This document shows positions 35,290 through 44,073 of a stretch of DNA of 50,176 bases, one piece after another. Each line of letters starts with the position of its first letter. Position 1 is the stretch's first letter. The stretch spans positions 1-50,176 of the forward strand of contig CAZPHO010000006.1 of assembly GCA_964586855.1 (NCBI GenBank), written 5' to 3'. The notes beneath the pieces are model-generated. The model did no database searches and was not told the origin of the DNA. It worked only from the letters and a program-made list of their open reading frames with translations. This DNA comes from CAYLXN01 sp964586855 (GTDB lineage: Bacteria > Patescibacteriota > Saccharimonadia > Saccharimonadales > Saccharimonadaceae). The translations under genes were made by a program, and so were the position numbers.

Positions 35290-36267
35290 ATGGCCAATAA
35301 AAAAACTAAGCCAAAGATTAAACCCAAAGCAGTTAAGTCGACCAGCACCGCAAGTTCGACCAAAACCAAAACTGTCACTCGGGTTGTAACCAATAAAAAA
35401 ACTTACCCAACGGTGTGGGCAGAAGCCTTTAGCGGCGCCAGCCTCAGCAACGCACTCGTCGAGCTGATTGGAACTTTTGTCATCACTGCTCTATTTTTGA
35501 GCTTGACTATGAGTGCCATTGGCTTCGGCCTGTTTGGCGGTAACGGCCAGCTCGGTCTAGTCGTGCTAGCCATCGGTATGGCGACTGTCTATACAGTTTT
35601 GCGCGGCTATTTCAACCCTGTTTTCTCAGCTCTGGCTGCTTTTTTCAAGCAAATCACCCCAACTCGAGCAGTCGTTCATATTGTCGCTCAAGTCCTAGGA
35701 GCGATGCTAGCTTTTATCGTCATCAGCCCATTGATCGCTGGCATCAATAAGCCTGAAATCACCCAAGACATGGTTGACCAGTATGGTGGTGACCGAGCAA
35801 CGGTCGAGCAAATGATGGATGGTCAATATCCTTCAACTCTTAAACTGAAGCTGCCAGAAACAAGCGAAGAGAAAGACGGCAAAACTGAAACCAAACTTGA
35901 CGAAAACAAGACCCGAACTTTGATGGTGCTTGAATTTGCAGGTGCGGCCGTGCTAGCCTTCATGGTTGCTGGCTACATGGCTGATAGCCGTCGCAATGAA
36001 GCCATTCGTGGCGTCGTCTTCGGCCTAGCCTCAGTTGTGGCGATTTCAGTTGTCACCCAACTCACCTCTCTAGTCACTTTTGACCAGGTTGTGGCTGGCG
36101 GCAAAGCTGCATTTGCAGTCATTAATCCAGCAATGATGACCGCTCTCAGCCCTGACTGGAACAAGTGGATGTGGATCCTGGGCACTTATGCCGTGGCTCC
36201 GCTAGCTGGCGCAATTGTTGGTGGTTTTGTTTACAAACTAACAACTCGATTAGCTGCCAAAAACTAA
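35290..36267 (+). CDS. Divergent MIP (aquaporin) family channel
   Basis: 325 residues. A Lys/Thr/Ser-rich cytoplasmic N-terminus of about 45 residues is followed by six membrane segments in two repeats. The first half-helix box is NPV (RGYFNPVFSALAAF) and the second is NPA (AVINPAMMTALSP). The pore-lining arginine that normally follows the second NPA is replaced by Met. A hydrophilic insertion of about 65 residues (MVDQYGGDRATVE, EEKDGKTETKLDENK) splits the halves. The fold is clear; substrate selectivity is uncertain because of the lost arginine. Confidence 0.72.
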   Translation: MANKKTKPKIKPKAVKSTSTASSTKTKTVTRVVTNKKTYPTVWAEAFSGASLSNALVELIGTFVITALFLSLTMSAIGFGLFGGNGQLGLVVLAIGMATVYTVLRGYFNPVFSALAAFFKQITPTRAVVHIVAQVLGAMLAFIVISPLIAGINKPEITQDMVDQYGGDRATVEQMMDGQYPSTLKLKLPETSEEKDGKTETKLDENKTRTLMVLEFAGAAVLAFMVAGYMADSRRNEAIRGVVFGLASVVAISVVTQLTSLVTFDQVVAGGKAAFAVINPAMMTALSPDWNKWMWILGTYAVAPLAGAIVGGFVYKLTTRLAAKN

Positions 36268-36286
36268 CGACTGACTCATTAAACTC

Positions 36287-36317
36287 AAAAATACGACTTC
36301 AGTTGAAGTCGTATTTT
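36287..36317. terminator. Bidirectional terminator
   Basis: Perfect stem aaaatacgacttca/tgaagtcgtatttt with a two-base loop between the convergent aquaporin-like gene and rmuC. Confidence 0.8.
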
Positions 36318-36325
36318 AATTGGGC

Positions 36326-37435
36326 TTAATCAAGATTCGGCCTATCGAGCAACTCCGGCTCAACCGCCGAACTCTTATCAGCGATCTTGAGCACATCTTT
36401 GTCAATCTTACCTAACTCTTTATAAGAATTGTTGTAATGATTAACCGTGGTCGACAGCGATTTGCCCATCCGCTGCATCAAATCATCAAAGTTTTTGATG
36501 TGCACACCAAGCTTGCCAACTTGCGTCTGAATCTCTTTAGCCTGCTTTTCAATCTGCAAACTACGAAGACCCTGTAGCACCGTCTGCAAGTAAGCCATAA
36601 AACTGGTCGGGCTGACAATAATCACATGCTTGTCACGAAAAGCGTATTCAATCAAATCGCGCTCCGAGCCAGCCGAACCGACTTTATTATTAAGCAAATC
36701 ATAATACAACGCTTCGCTTGGGATAAACATAAATGCAAAATCCATCGTATTCTCGCTCGGACGGATATATTTGCTAGTTTCATCAATTCGACCCTTGAGG
36801 TCGTTACGAACTGCCGCCAGCAATTGAGTTTTAGCTGTTTTGTCTGATGCCTCAATCAAACGATTATAATTTTCAAGACTAAATTTGCTATCAATTGGCA
36901 GCATCTGCTGGCCGTCCAAAAACACCACCGCATCAACCGTTTCGCCATCCTTGAATCGATACTGCATCTGATATTGACTGGGTGACAAAATATTATCCAA
37001 AACTTTTTCGAGATAATATTCACCAAACACACCCCGCTGCTTGGGATTTTGAAGCACATTTTGCAGGGTTTTGAGTTCATCAGCCACGCTGACTACTCGA
37101 GCGTTAGTTTCATCAAGCTTAGTTAAGCGATTAGTGACGTCGGTGATTAATTTCGAACTCTGAGCCAACTGCCTTTGGAGCGATTGATTCATTTCGCTGC
37201 CGCTGCGCTCCAGTTTTTCAGTGACTGACAAGTTGGATTGACTCACCGAATCTTTCAGGCCATCAATTCGGTTATTAATGTTTCCCAAATCCGCCTTGAG
37301 AAAATTCATGATTTCTAAATATTCGGATTGATTATCTTTTTCGGTTAACTGCTTAATTGACTTCTGAAAGTAAATTACTACGCCCACCAAAGCCACCACT
37401 AAAACCACGACCGCAACCGTTAAAATTATTTCCAT
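36326..37435 (-). CDS. rmuC: DNA recombination protein RmuC
   Basis: About 369 residues from the ATG at 37435 (MEIILTVAVV), chosen for the GGGGGTGG upstream; the longer frame adds a Cys-rich leader with no support. A membrane anchor, a coiled coil (residues 40-120) and the RmuC nuclease-like domain (RGVFGEYYLEKVLDNIL, FIPSEALYYDLL, HVIIVSPTSFMAYLQTVLQG) are present. RmuC limits inversions at short inverted repeats in E. coli, which is worth noting in a chromosome carrying long inverted-repeat elements. Confidence 0.9.
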   Translation of the reverse strand: MEIILTVAVVVLVVALVGVVIYFQKSIKQLTEKDNQSEYLEIMNFLKADLGNINNRIDGLKDSVSQSNLSVTEKLERSGSEMNQSLQRQLAQSSKLITDVTNRLTKLDETNARVVSVADELKTLQNVLQNPKQRGVFGEYYLEKVLDNILSPSQYQMQYRFKDGETVDAVVFLDGQQMLPIDSKFSLENYNRLIEASDKTAKTQLLAAVRNDLKGRIDETSKYIRPSENTMDFAFMFIPSEALYYDLLNNKVGSAGSERDLIEYAFRDKHVIIVSPTSFMAYLQTVLQGLRSLQIEKQAKEIQTQVGKLGVHIKNFDDLMQRMGKSLSTTVNHYNNSYKELGKIDKDVLKIADKSSAVEPELLDRPNLD

Positions 37436-37457
37436 GCAACCACCCCCATTCTTTTTA

Positions 37458-37925
37458 TTACAGCAGCGCCAATAAGACAACTACCAGCGACACAACGGTC
37501 AAAACTAGCGATAACACCCAGCTACGTAGGCCACTCAACCAATGGAAAAGCGACAAAATCACCGCTGACATAACCACATAAACCAGCACTCGCCAAAGAA
37601 CGTTGGTGCCGTAATCTATTTGGAAAAACCACATTACAGCCAAGTAAGCCAAAGCAACCATGATTGCGCGCTGGACTCCAAACCGAATCATCGCCACCAG
37701 GCCGATAATCGACAGCACAATCAAGCTAATTCGGGTCACAACCACTGAATTGAGTTGACAAATTGACTCGAAATAATTACAACTGACATAGGCAATAACG
37801 GGGAAAGCAATCGCTAAAAGCACCCCCAACACCACACCCAAAACTACGACTTGCCAAAACTGCCGCACCGGCAAAATGAAGAAATCGTTATAATCGTTAT
37901 CTAGCTGTAGCTCTACTGTTGACAT
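37458..37925 (-). CDS. Integral membrane protein of unknown function
   Basis: 155 residues, four or five membrane helices (VVVLGVVLGVLLAIAFPVIA, ISLIVLSIIGLVAMI, AIMVALAYLAVMWFF, SWVLSLVLTVVSLVVVLLAL). No family recognised. It is upstream of rmuC in the same direction, 23 bases from its start, and likely shares its transcript. Confidence 0.7.
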   Translation of the reverse strand: MSTVELQLDNDYNDFFILPVRQFWQVVVLGVVLGVLLAIAFPVIAYVSCNYFESICQLNSVVVTRISLIVLSIIGLVAMIRFGVQRAIMVALAYLAVMWFFQIDYGTNVLWRVLVYVVMSAVILSLFHWLSGLRSWVLSLVLTVVSLVVVLLALL

Positions 37926-37993
37926 ATTGTCCCCTCTCCCACGCCTTAATTTTCTATATTATACCATATTATTTTCTAAAAATGGCAATGAAA

Positions 37994-38023
37994 AACAAGC
38001 AAGCCAAATTTGACTTGCTTGTT
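37994..38023 (-). terminator. Terminator of greA
   Basis: Perfect 10-bp stem aacaagcaag/cttgcttgtt, with the plus-strand A-run giving a T-run on the minus strand, just beyond the greA stop. Confidence 0.8.
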
Positions 38024-38043
38024 TTAGCGAAATATTTGCAAAG

Positions 38044-38517
38044 CTACTGAATATTAGTTAATTCCAGGCAGCGAGTCTTGAGACCGACATTAAGCTCAAC
38101 CAAATCCTTGGGCTTTTTGCCGACCAGCTGCCGGCCAAGCGGACTTTCAATCGAGATTCGACCTTGGCTCGGATCGGCTTCGAGGCTCTCAACAATCTGA
38201 TACTGGCTCTTGCGACCAGTTGCCCGGTCAATCAAATCAACCACCGAGCCAATCATCACCTCAACTGCGTTCTGAGTTCGTGGCAAGATCTGTGCTCGAC
38301 GTAAATAAAGTTCTTTTTCTCTGATTTCTTGGTCAATAATGGCAACTCGGTCGAGATATTCATTGCGGGCGTAGGAATGGTCACGATTATCTTTTTTATC
38401 CATCTCGCGCAAGTCGGACTCAACAGCTTGGCGGTCGTGCTTGAGCTGGGCGAGATCTTTTTTCAACTTCTTAAAACCTTTTTTTGTCAGGTAGACAGTG
38501 TTAGCAGTAATTTTCAT
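38044..38517 (-). CDS. greA: Transcription elongation factor GreA
   Basis: 157 residues. An N-terminal coiled coil reaches into the RNA polymerase channel and stimulates transcript cleavage (VYLTKKGFKKLKKDLAQLKH, acidic tip at DLREMDKKDNRDHSYAR). The C-terminal FKBP-like domain has VMIGSVVDLIDRATG and SIESPLGRQLVGKKPKD. Standard length, own terminator. Confidence 0.92.
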   Translation of the reverse strand: MKITANTVYLTKKGFKKLKKDLAQLKHDRQAVESDLREMDKKDNRDHSYARNEYLDRVAIIDQEIREKELYLRRAQILPRTQNAVEVMIGSVVDLIDRATGRKSQYQIVESLEADPSQGRISIESPLGRQLVGKKPKDLVELNVGLKTRCLELTNIQ

Positions 38518-38610
38518 TATGCCTCCATTTCTGTTCGCTAGCTTATGTTTCTTTTGTTTCTGCGAACACCATCATCCTAACAACAATTGTTAAATTTTAG
38601 CTTAAAGAAT

Positions 38611-38628
38611 ATGTTGTTTTGACAACAT
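38611..38628. promoter_or_regulatory. Palindrome between greA and the LOG gene
   Basis: Perfect 7-bp inverted repeat atgttgt/acaacat with loop tttg, just upstream of the -35 box of the divergent LOG gene. It has the size and place of a repressor operator, but no regulator is known. Confidence 0.4.
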
Positions 38629-38640
38629 GATCCTCTGTAA

Positions 38641-38670
38641 TTGACTAAATCAAAACATTTATGTTAAAAT
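38641..38670 (+). promoter_or_regulatory. Promoter of the LOG-family gene
   Basis: TTGACT at 38641-38646, 18-base spacer, then TAAAAT at 38665-38670 with a TGT extension. The ATG follows after 7 bases with no ribosome binding site, so the message should be leaderless. Confidence 0.65.
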
Positions 38671-38677
38671 TAACCAC

Positions 38678-39388
38678 ATGCAAAATCAACCAACACCGGC
38701 CCCGTTGTCTTGGGAGCCATCAGACGATCTAAAATTAAGACAAAAACAATCAGAACGAAATATGCTGGGCAGCGACTCAGAATTTGTTAAGGCTTTTGAC
38801 ATTTTAACTAAACACCCCAAGCGAGTAACCGTTTTTGGATCAGCTCGCAACCTACCAACCAATGAGCATTATGTTCAAGCGGCCTACGATTTATCGTATC
38901 GCCTAGCCAAAGACGGCTATTCAGTCGTCACTGGCGGCGGCCCAGGCATTATGGACTCCTCAAACAAAGGCGCTTTTGAGGCTGGTGGTTCATCAGTTGG
39001 CTTTAATATCAAACTACCTCATGAACAAAACCCCAACCCCTACACAACCGACGAACTAACTTTTCGTTATTTCTTTACTCGCAAAGTATCCTTGACCTTC
39101 TTTTCTCATGCTTATATCTATTTCCCAGGCGGATACGGCACACTAGATGAACTTTTTGAGGTCATGACTTTAATTCAAACCAAAAAAATGCCAGCCCTAA
39201 AGATTGTTCTTTTTGGCAAAGAGCACTGGAGTGAGCTGGATGAATTTATTAAGAAACACCTACTCGCTACTGGCTACATTTCCGAAGGCGATGAGCAGAT
39301 TTACACTATTACTGATAGTATTGATGAAGCGATTCAGATCATCAATGAGCCTGAGCCAGAATACAACAAAGAGTCATTGTTTAACTAA
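38678..39388 (+). CDS. LOG family protein (Rossmann fold, TIGR00730-like)
   Basis: 236 residues with VFGSARNLPTNEHYVQAAYD, VVTGGGPGIMDSSNKGAFEA and the defining PGGYGTLDE motif. Members of this family in other bacteria and plants are cytokinin-activating or nucleotide 5'-monophosphate phosphoribohydrolases, and a nucleotide hydrolase role is plausible. The catalytic Arg/Glu pattern appears intact. Its transcription stops at a hairpin inside the 3' end of convergent ogt. Confidence 0.88.
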   Translation: MQNQPTPAPLSWEPSDDLKLRQKQSERNMLGSDSEFVKAFDILTKHPKRVTVFGSARNLPTNEHYVQAAYDLSYRLAKDGYSVVTGGGPGIMDSSNKGAFEAGGSSVGFNIKLPHEQNPNPYTTDELTFRYFFTRKVSLTFFSHAYIYFPGGYGTLDELFEVMTLIQTKKMPALKIVLFGKEHWSELDEFIKKHLLATGYISEGDEQIYTITDSIDEAIQIINEPEPEYNKESLFN

Positions 39389-39838
39389 TCATCGAAGCGC
39401 TTGCTCTATCTGAAGCAGGCGCTTTTTGATTGGTAAACCAAGCGAAAAACCACCTAGACCATTTTTGGCCACCACTCGATGACAGGGAACGATGATTGGA
39501 ATCGGATTTTTACCAATGGCAGTGCCGACCGCTCGAACAGCGCGTGGACGACCAATCTGAGCGGCAATCTCAGAGTAAGTCCGTGTCTGACCGTAGGGAA
39601 TTTGCAACAAAGCTTGCCAGACTTGCTGTTGAAAAATCGTGCCTTTTGGTGCCAGCGACAAATCAAACAATCGCCGCTCGCCAGCTAAATATTCACCTAC
39701 CTGGCCTAGGGCTTGATCAGTGAGAGCGTCGCCAGTCTGACAGTTGGCACCGCAGCCAACATCAAGCTGAGTGATTGCTAATTGTTCAGCCCAAACTGTA
39801 ATCTGACCGAGTGATGTGGAGCGACTAGCGCATTTCAT
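39389..39838 (-). CDS. ogt: Methylated-DNA-protein-cysteine methyltransferase
   Basis: 149 residues. It removes alkyl groups from O6-alkylguanine by transfer to its own cysteine (VPCHRVVAKNGLGGFSLG). The helix-turn-helix block includes IPYGQTRTYSEIAAQIG and RAVGTAIGKNP. An extended -10 (TGCTACAAT) lies 6 bases before the ATG, back to back with the queA promoter. Its last codons contain the terminator hairpin aagcgc...gcgctt of the convergent LOG gene. Confidence 0.93.
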   Translation of the reverse strand: MKCASRSTSLGQITVWAEQLAITQLDVGCGANCQTGDALTDQALGQVGEYLAGERRLFDLSLAPKGTIFQQQVWQALLQIPYGQTRTYSEIAAQIGRPRAVRAVGTAIGKNPIPIIVPCHRVVAKNGLGGFSLGLPIKKRLLQIEQALR

Positions 39839-39882
39839 AAACTCATTGTAGCACGAGCCGGTTTCGGTGTATAATTGACGGG

Positions 39883-40953
39883 ATGAAATTGAATTTGGAT
39901 GATTTTAATTATAATTTACCAGATGAGCTAATCGCCAATCAGCCACCAAAAGAACGTGGAAGTTCTGGTTTGTTGATTTTAAACCGCCAGGAGCAGACAA
40001 TTGAAAAATCAGTTTATAGCCAAATTACGGGCTATTTGTCAGCTGGTGATTTGCTTGTTATCAACGACACCAAAGTCATCAAAGCTCGCTTGATGACGCG
40101 CAAGCAATCGACTGGCGTTGAGCGAGAAATTATCGTTTTGGAGAATCACGGTCGTGACGATGACTGGTTTGAGCATTTTATTATTCATCGAGGGAAAGTT
40201 GCAACTGGTGATATATTATTAGTCGACAACCACCAAATAGAAATCCTTGAAACTTTCATTAATGGCACGGCTCGCATCAAGTCAACCACCAATTTGCTTG
40301 AACTATGCGACCAATTTGGCACATCACCTTTGCCGCCCTACATGAAGCGCCAAGCCACCGCGTCCGATGTCGAGCGCTATCAAACGATTTTTGCCGAACA
40401 CGACGGCTCAGTAGCTGCACCAACCGCTAGTTTGAATATGACAGATGAAATTTTAGATAAATTACGCCAAAAAGGCGTCGAAATTGCCAAGCTTACGCTT
40501 CATGTTGGACTAGGAACTTTCTTGCCAATTCGAGTTGATGACGTTACCAAACACCAAATGCATCAAGAATATTTTGAAATCCCCAAGGAAACCATTGCCA
40601 AAATTTATGACGCCAAGCGGCAAAATCATCGAGTGATTGCTCTTGGCACGACCGTCACTCGCTGCCTAGAATATAGCACAGAAAGCATAATAAAAATCGG
40701 CCAACAAATGGCTGACCAGCCGGAATTAGTTGACAAAAAACCACTAACTGGCGAAGCTAATACTTTCATTTATCCTGGCTATCAATTCAAGCTCGTCGAC
40801 GCACTAATCACCAACTTCCACGCCCCCAAAAGCACCGTCTTGATGATGGCGGCAGCATTTGCAGGTTGGGATTTTCTGCACCAAGCCTACGATTTTGCCA
40901 TTGATGAAAAAATGCGCTTCCTCAGCTATGGCGATTCGATGTTGATTATTTGA
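39883..40953 (+). CDS. queA: S-adenosylmethionine:tRNA ribosyltransferase-isomerase
   Basis: 356 residues. It builds epoxyqueuosine at the tRNA wobble position from 7-aminomethyl-7-deazaguanine. Motifs are FNYNLPDELIANQPPKERGS, DRGK-like IIHRGKVATGD, SVAAPTASLNMT, LHVGLGTFLPIRVDD and ITNFHAPKSTVLMMAAAFAG. TATAAT ends 7 bases before the ATG, so it is probably leaderless. No other queuosine genes are visible. Confidence 0.95.
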   Translation: MKLNLDDFNYNLPDELIANQPPKERGSSGLLILNRQEQTIEKSVYSQITGYLSAGDLLVINDTKVIKARLMTRKQSTGVEREIIVLENHGRDDDWFEHFIIHRGKVATGDILLVDNHQIEILETFINGTARIKSTTNLLELCDQFGTSPLPPYMKRQATASDVERYQTIFAEHDGSVAAPTASLNMTDEILDKLRQKGVEIAKLTLHVGLGTFLPIRVDDVTKHQMHQEYFEIPKETIAKIYDAKRQNHRVIALGTTVTRCLEYSTESIIKIGQQMADQPELVDKKPLTGEANTFIYPGYQFKLVDALITNFHAPKSTVLMMAAAFAGWDFLHQAYDFAIDEKMRFLSYGDSMLII

Positions 40954-40975
40954 CAAAATTCTATCTGATAAATCA

Positions 40976-42166
40976 CTATTTTGACTTATCGTAAAAAGAA
41001 ATTCCTACTTCATTCTCATTAGCAGATCGAAGAAAATCTTCAAGAATTTTTTGTGACGATGGATCCGATAAGTACGACCAGTCTGTAGCCTCTTTAGTGT
41101 CTGACTTATCTTCCGCAAATATATTAATCGAAACCCTATATTCATTCTGCTGAAGTAGACGAACCTTATTAGCCTCTTCAAGGATGCCGTTCAAAATTGC
41201 CTTGCGATCATTACTGCTAATAGTAACTTTTTGTTCGGGATTGTTGGTATATTTAGACAAAAATGTTCCAGTATTAAACCAAATATTGCGCGTGCGAAGT
41301 TCTTTTGCTAACTCAATTGCATAGTCAGGTTGTAGAAATTCTGAGGCACGAAATATTTCACGACGAGCCTGGTTGGCACGCGAAACCCACGGAAACCCTT
41401 GTATGCCAACACTATCAATTAAATCCTTATCAATATTTTGAGCATAAGATAGCAGACTTATATAATCACCATTCTCGTACTCTAAATCGTTTGGCTCATA
41501 AGTTGTTGCATTCAGCAAAATACTGCCTTTGGCTTCTGGAAAAGATACACGCATAGCCCGAAGATACTTATTGACAACTGTTGAAAAATCCCTAGGCTCA
41601 GTATCTTTATTATCCCAGCTTGGGGTGTTTGATTCAGGAAATGGAACCCAAGTCCCCATATTTTCATCTGACAAACCACGATCTTTCAAAATTCTAAAAA
41701 ACTCCCCCACAAACTGATCATACTCACCATTGATATAGCGCCGATACGACATCGCCTCATCTCTGACATAAGGCTCGACGACTACAATTGGTTTAATTTT
41801 TGACCGCCTAAAAGAAATAAGGGTGTCCGCCACCTGATTTGCCAGATCTTGAGCAGCCTCGCTATCTTGAGGAAAAATAGTAAATATCATCATTTGATCG
41901 GTCACAAACGAGCGACAAGCATTTTGATAAGCTTGTAGCTTAATAGAATATGGGTCGGTAGATGCCACCTCCAAGGGCTGCTTGTCACTACACCGCCCAA
42001 TCAATAAGTCTCGATCTGTGCTATCAGAGTTAGAATTACTAGCAGTAAATTGCTTAAAAAAGTCCTTAAGGGAGGTGTTAGACGATAGCATAATTGTTAA
42101 AGTTGCAAAAAACAAAACTAGTCCTATTATTAATGCATTCGCAAGTCGATACTCTTTTTTCTTCAC
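40976..42166 (-). CDS. Membrane-anchored TIM-barrel protein, possible glycan hydrolase
   Basis: 396 residues with an N-terminal membrane helix (LIIGLVLFFATLTIML) and an outside domain. Glycoside-hydrolase-like barrel strands include IKPIVVVEPYVRDEA, GTWVPFPESNTPSW, DSVGIQGFPWVS and RNIWFNTGTFLS. Acidic residues at strand ends (VVEP, PFPE) could be catalytic, but no family can be fixed by eye. It is the last gene of an AT-rich operon with a processive-type glycosyltransferase, which suggests trimming or release of the polymer. Confidence 0.6.
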   Translation of the reverse strand: MKKKEYRLANALIIGLVLFFATLTIMLSSNTSLKDFFKQFTASNSNSDSTDRDLLIGRCSDKQPLEVASTDPYSIKLQAYQNACRSFVTDQMMIFTIFPQDSEAAQDLANQVADTLISFRRSKIKPIVVVEPYVRDEAMSYRRYINGEYDQFVGEFFRILKDRGLSDENMGTWVPFPESNTPSWDNKDTEPRDFSTVVNKYLRAMRVSFPEAKGSILLNATTYEPNDLEYENGDYISLLSYAQNIDKDLIDSVGIQGFPWVSRANQARREIFRASEFLQPDYAIELAKELRTRNIWFNTGTFLSKYTNNPEQKVTISSNDRKAILNGILEEANKVRLLQQNEYRVSINIFAEDKSDTKEATDWSYLSDPSSQKILEDFLRSANENEVGISFYDKSK

Positions 42167-42181
42167 AATAGTCTCCTTCTT

Positions 42182-43451
42182 TTATTCAACATCAAACCCT
42201 TGGCGTTGCCATTGTTGCCATTCGACATCTTTACCCTCCCTTATCATTTTTATACTACGAAATAGTGCCAGCCACTCAACCCAATCCAAAAAATAAAACA
42301 ACGGCCAAGTAAACGGAAAAAGAAGAACCAGCCCTGGTCTAGGTCGAGTACTGTGGAAAAGAGGGATTACCAAATAAATCAAAAATATAAACACGACACC
42401 AATAGCCAACGACAAAAATTCACTAGCAATAAAACTATACGCTATCAATATAGCAATAGCAATCGGCTCAAATATTAACTGAACTTCTGTTAGCAAAGAA
42501 AAAGGCAGGACAAAAAAACTCAAGAAAAAATTATGCTCATCTTCGGTCGAAAAAAATAAATTACGATACTTACGGAAAGTGTCTAAACGACCCTTTTTCC
42601 AGCGAACACGTTGCGAAATTAACCCCTGCAGATCCGAAGCACCTTCAGTGTAACAAATAACATCTTCGGCATAAGTACAGTCAAAGCCAGCGGCTCGAAC
42701 TCGCATAGACATCTCGATGTCTTCCGTTTTGTTCTCAACATCAAACATCCCTATTTCTTTAAAAATCTCACGACGAAACGAAGCACATGCCCCCCCCAAA
42801 TATGTACTCTGCACCCAAGACAGCATGAGCTCGTTTATTGTAAAAACCAAAATAATATTCAATTTGTTGAGCAAAACCAATAAAAGTAACAACATTGGCA
42901 ACCTCAACACTACCAACCACCGCCTTTATATTATCATCATAATAATACTTAACTAAATTACTCAGAGCACCCTTTTTTAAAGCAGAATCAGCATCAAGCG
43001 TCAGAATTATATCACCAGTTGAATTAGCTATTCCATTATTTAATGCCACTCCTTTGCCACCGTTTTTTTGATGGATTAGTTTCATTTTTGTAGACAGCCC
43101 CTTTTTATTAGTGCTAATATTTTTGATATATTGCTCGACAACTAATTTTGTTTTATCGGTTGAGCCATCATCGACAACAATCAATTCAAAATTATCGTAT
43201 TGATTTTCAACAACTGATTTAATTGTTTTCCTGATACCGACTTCTTCATTCCAAGCAGGAACGATGATTGATATTTTTGGCTTTAACTTTTTCAGCGGCA
43301 ACCTTTTTTTAATTTGCTTCAAATAGCGTCTTTTTTCAATAATTGGGTAGAAGGGTGCGATAAGCAAGAAAGTTATATTCTTAAACAATGTAATTAAAAC
43401 AAAAAACGAAATAACGATACGAACGATTTCAAATAATAAATTTTGCCACAT
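42182..43451 (-). CDS. Family 2 glycosyltransferase, split by a G7 tract
   Basis: About 423 residues if the frame is restored. The N-terminal part (43451-42768) has a membrane helix and the GT2 core: IIVPAWNEEVGIRKTIKSVV, DDGSTDKT, LTLDADSALKKG. The C-terminal part (in frame from about 42795) has ASFRREIF, KTEDIEMSMR, the QRVRW motif of processive synthases, and further membrane helices. A run of seven Gs (42790-42796 as C) breaks the join; with six Gs the frames meet as FGGACASFRRE. The pattern resembles poly-N-acetylglucosamine or hyaluronan-type synthases. Either phase-OFF or an assembly error. Confidence 0.85.
42790..42796 (-). repeat. G7 homopolymer in the glycosyltransferase gene
   Basis: Seven Gs on the coding strand where six are needed. 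This is the same length and the same +1 error as in the surface-protein gene at 13248. Confidence 0.65.
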
Positions 43452-43458
43452 AAATTCC

Positions 43459-44073
43459 CTACTCCTGATTTAAAGTAAAATAATAATAAACATCTTTGTT
43501 TGAAGACTCCACTAGCAAGATCAGCTGGCGACTTTCTGCCGTAGCAATAATTGCTGGTGAAAAAGAGTCTTGAACTTCTTTTGCTACGACTTTAAAGGCC
43601 AACTTAGAGCGACTACTATGATTAACATAAGCCACCATGCCTGGTTCGATCTGATTTGGGTCAGGTATCCCATTCCACGACTGAGCCGAATAAATCAAAT
43701 AGTCAACGGTTGTCCCCCTGTCATTAGAATTCAAACCCAAATAGCTACCAAAACCTGGTCTGAAATACCAATCGTGATTAATGTTTCTGGCTTCCTCAAG
43801 TTGTAGTTTAATATCCAAATCTTCAATCATTAAGCTCTTTGGTTCGATTAAATCACTAGTCGCCAAATTCTGGCTAGCTCCTTGCTTAACGTTTAAATTA
43901 TCGATTAGATTCGTAATTGGCGCCTGAATGGCCGACCTAACAACCGAGTTGGCAACTGGAACGTCTTTGTTGGCAACAACCTCAAAAGCGTTAGCAAGAA
44001 CAAATGCTGTCGCTAAAAAAGACAACAATCCAAAGCAAAACTTTTGCAACAACAACTTAACGCTTTTTTTCAT
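43459..44073 (-). CDS. Membrane-anchored protein, faintly sortase-like
   Basis: 204 residues with an N-terminal membrane helix (FCFGLLSFLATAFVLANAF). The outside domain has the order of strands seen in sortases (LMIEDLDIKLQLEEA, DYLIYSAQSWNG, MVAYVNHSSRSKLAFKVV, RQLILLVESSNKDVYYYF). At the place where a sortase has LxTC there is no cysteine, so peptidase activity is not expected. Similarity is weak and by eye only. First gene of the glycosyltransferase operon, 7 bases from the next gene. Confidence 0.5.
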   Translation of the reverse strand: MKKSVKLLLQKFCFGLLSFLATAFVLANAFEVVANKDVPVANSVVRSAIQAPITNLIDNLNVKQGASQNLATSDLIEPKSLMIEDLDIKLQLEEARNINHDWYFRPGFGSYLGLNSNDRGTTVDYLIYSAQSWNGIPDPNQIEPGMVAYVNHSSRSKLAFKVVAKEVQDSFSPAIIATAESRQLILLVESSNKDVYYYFTLNQE

